DNA of 43,921 nt. It comes from Sphingopyxis sp. GTDB taxonomy: Bacteria > Pseudomonadota > Alphaproteobacteria > Sphingomonadales > Sphingomonadaceae. Shown here one piece after another: positions 42,523 through 43,921 of this stretch. Each line of letters opens with the position of its first letter. The first letter of the stretch is position 1. The notes beneath the pieces are model-generated. The model saw only the letters and a list, made by a program, of their open reading frames with translations, did no database searches and was not told the DNA's origin. The stretch is taken from contig JASBSJ010000046.1 of NCBI GenBank assembly GCA_030148985.1, forward strand, positions 1 through 43,921, in the 5' to 3' direction. The position numbers and the translations under genes were made by a program.

Positions 42523-43179
42523 ATGCCCGAACCGATCATCTTTGCCATCCCCAAGGGACGCATCCTCGACGAGGCGCTGCCGCTGCTCGCGCGCGTCGGG
42601 ATCGAGCCGGCGGCGGATTTCTTTGACAAGAAAAGCCGCGCGCTGGTGTTCGGGACGAACCAGCCGCACATCTCGCTGATCCGCGTGCGCGCGTTCGACG
42701 TCGCGACCTTTGTCGCGCATGGCGCGGCGCAGCTGGGCATCGTCGGGTCCGACGTCGTCGACGAGTTCGATTATTCGGAGCTTTACGCCCCCGTCGACCT
42801 GGGCATCGGCCATTGCCGCCTGTCGCTCGCGGGGCCGGAGGGCAGCGCGCCGCCGGGGCTGGGCGAAAGCCATATTCGCGTCGCGACCAAATATCCCGCG
42901 ACGACGCGCCGCTGGTTCGCGGCGCAGGGCATCCAGGCCGAGTGCATCAAATTGAATGGCGCGATGGAGATTGCACCGAAGCTGGGGCTCGCCTCGCACA
43001 TTGTCGACCTGGTTTCGACAGGGCGCACGCTCGTTGAAAATGCGCTCGCCGAACAGAAAATCATCAGCGAGGTGTCGGCGCGGCTGATCGTCAATCGCGC
43101 CGCGTTCAAGCTCAATTCGGCCGAGGTGCCAGCACTGGTCGAGCGCTTCCGTCAGGCGGTGGGCGATGCGGCGGCTTGA
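42523..43179 (+). CDS. hisG: ATP phosphoribosyltransferase, short form
   Basis: A 218-aa HisG of the short type, which lacks the regulatory ACT-like C-terminal domain of E. coli HisG (299 aa) and therefore needs HisZ for activity and feedback control. It catalyses the first step of histidine synthesis: ATP plus PRPP to phosphoribosyl-ATP. Motifs: start [32 protein letters not shown], and PRPP loop [16 protein letters not shown]. hisZ is not in the window. The ATG at 42523 is chosen; an earlier ATG at 42508 has weaker support. Overlaps hisD by 14 bp. Confidence 0.96.
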   Translation: MPEPIIFAIPKGRILDEALPLLARVGIEPAADFFDKKSRALVFGTNQPHISLIRVRAFDVATFVAHGAAQLGIVGSDVVDEFDYSELYAPVDLGIGHCRLSLAGPEGSAPPGLGESHIRVATKYPATTRRWFAAQGIQAECIKLNGAMEIAPKLGLASHIVDLVSTGRTLVENALAEQKIISEVSARLIVNRAAFKLNSAEVPALVERFRQAVGDAAA

Positions 43180-43921
43180 CGCCTCCGACCCCGGCTTTGC
43201 GGCCGCGTTCGACGCGCTGGTGAACGACCGGCGCGAAAGCGCGTCCGACGTGTCGGCCGACGTCGCGGCAATCGTCGCGCGGGTGAAGGCCGAGGGCGAT
43301 GCGGCGCTCGCCGATTATACCGCCAAATTCGACCACTTCGACCTCGACGCGAGCGGCTGGAGCATCTCGAAGGAAGAATGCGCCGCGGCCTATGAGGGCC
43401 TCGCCCCCGAGCTGCGCGACGCGCTGAACCTCGCGGCGACGCGCATCCGCGCCTATCACGCGGCGCAGCTTCCCGAGGATCGCGACTATCGCGACGGCAC
43501 GGGCGCCCGCCTGGGTGCGCGGTGGCGCGGGGTCGATGCGGCGGGCGTCTATGTCCCCGGCGGGCGGGCGGCCTATCCCTCGTCGGTGCTGATGAACATC
43601 CTGCCCGCGAAGGTCGCGGGGGTCGAGCGCATCGTGATGATGACCCCGACGCCGGGCGGCGAGACCAATCCGGTCGTGATGGCCGCCGCGCATATCGGCG
43701 GGGTCGATGAAATCTGGCGCGTCGGCGGCGCGCAGGCCATTGCCGCGCTGGCCTATGGCACCGGCAGGATCGCACCGGTCGATGTGGTCACAGGCCCCGG
43801 CAACGCCTGGGTCGCCGAGGCGAAGCGCCAGCTTTATGGGGTCGTCGGCATCGACATGGTCGCGGGACCGAGCGAGATCGTCGTCGTCGCGGACGCGAAG
43901 AACGAACCGCATGTCATCGCC
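43166..43921 (+). CDS. hisD: Histidinol dehydrogenase (C-terminus beyond window)
   Basis: The first 252 codons of HisD, cut off by the window end. HisD makes histidine from histidinol with NAD+ and Zn2+, the last two steps of the pathway. Visible motifs: [53 protein letters not shown] and [14 protein letters not shown]. The zinc and catalytic His residues lie partly beyond the edge. The ATG at 43166 overlaps the end of hisG by 14 bp; this tight joint supports co-translation of hisG and hisD. Confidence 0.95.
   Translation, partial: MRRLDASDPGFAAAFDALVNDRRESASDVSADVAAIVARVKAEGDAALADYTAKFDHFDLDASGWSISKEECAAAYEGLAPELRDALNLAATRIRAYHAAQLPEDRDYRDGTGARLGARWRGVDAAGVYVPGGRAAYPSSVLMNILPAKVAGVERIVMMTPTPGGETNPVVMAAAHIGGVDEIWRVGGAQAIAALAYGTGRIAPVDVVTGPGNAWVAEAKRQLYGVVGIDMVAGPSEIVVVADAKNEPHVIA

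Overview
The window is a GC-rich, densely coded stretch of chromosome from an alphaproteobacterium, most likely a sphingomonad of the Sphingopyxis type. The evidence is the gene repertoire (zinc-finger-less DksA, RcdA/DUF1465, UrcA, short-form HisG, DUF6356, a VPAP-type PEP-CTERM protein), frequent ATGA/GTGA gene overlaps and many short intergenic palindromic repeats. The genus is inferred, not proven. No rRNA, tRNA, CRISPR array, transposase or prophage gene was found.

Layout. 1-3300: a truncated thioesterase, an alpha/beta hydrolase, a DUF6356 protein, then a four-gene minus-strand operon (two small membrane proteins, a 63-aa Xre regulator, a secreted alpha/beta hydrolase) behind a repeated operator-like sequence. 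3360-8600: merC divergent from thrS across a Zur-box-like palindrome, an AraC-type regulator overlapping thrS, a Tat-type secreted HExxH protein and a TSUP permease. 8600-9480: a VapBC-type toxin-antitoxin pair whose antitoxin carries an extra N-terminal domain, behind a promoter packed with palindromes. 9500-13600: permease and ATPase of a YbbAP-type transporter divergent from a TesA-type esterase, the same arrangement as in E. coli. 13700-20420: YnfA, an outer-membrane-type beta-barrel, RlmN, UrcA divergent from a LysR regulator, a membrane protein, an IalB-like protein and dnaN.

20600-29460: sorbosone-dehydrogenase-like protein, a small conserved protein, argC, an NlpC/P60 hydrolase, an M17 aminopeptidase, a DUF3298 lipoprotein, a stress-type SDR with DUF3008, and a Baeyer-Villiger-type monooxygenase. 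29650-31810: a NUDIX domain fused in frame to a DUF47 (PhoU-like) domain, followed by a PiT phosphate transporter. 32048-37310: RimO, DUF1761, a K+ channel, SurE and SerS. 37600-38770: an extremely serine-rich PEP-CTERM protein. 39196-41231: a regulatory cluster of DksA, PilZ, two divergent DUF465 proteins and RcdA. 41405-end: a DUF2332 protein and the start of a his operon (hisG-hisD, hisD cut off).

The intergenic space is dominated by at least six kinds of imperfect palindromic repeat. The most striking is a 125-136 bp MITE-like family with about 28-bp terminal inverted repeats (four full copies and one half copy). One copy lies between the two subunit genes of the YbbAP-type transporter and appears to supply the ribosome binding site of the second gene. 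The best candidates for undescribed biology are the fused VapB antitoxin with its operator array, the NUDIX-DUF47-PiT locus, the Xre/membrane/secreted-hydrolase operon and the serine-rich surface protein.
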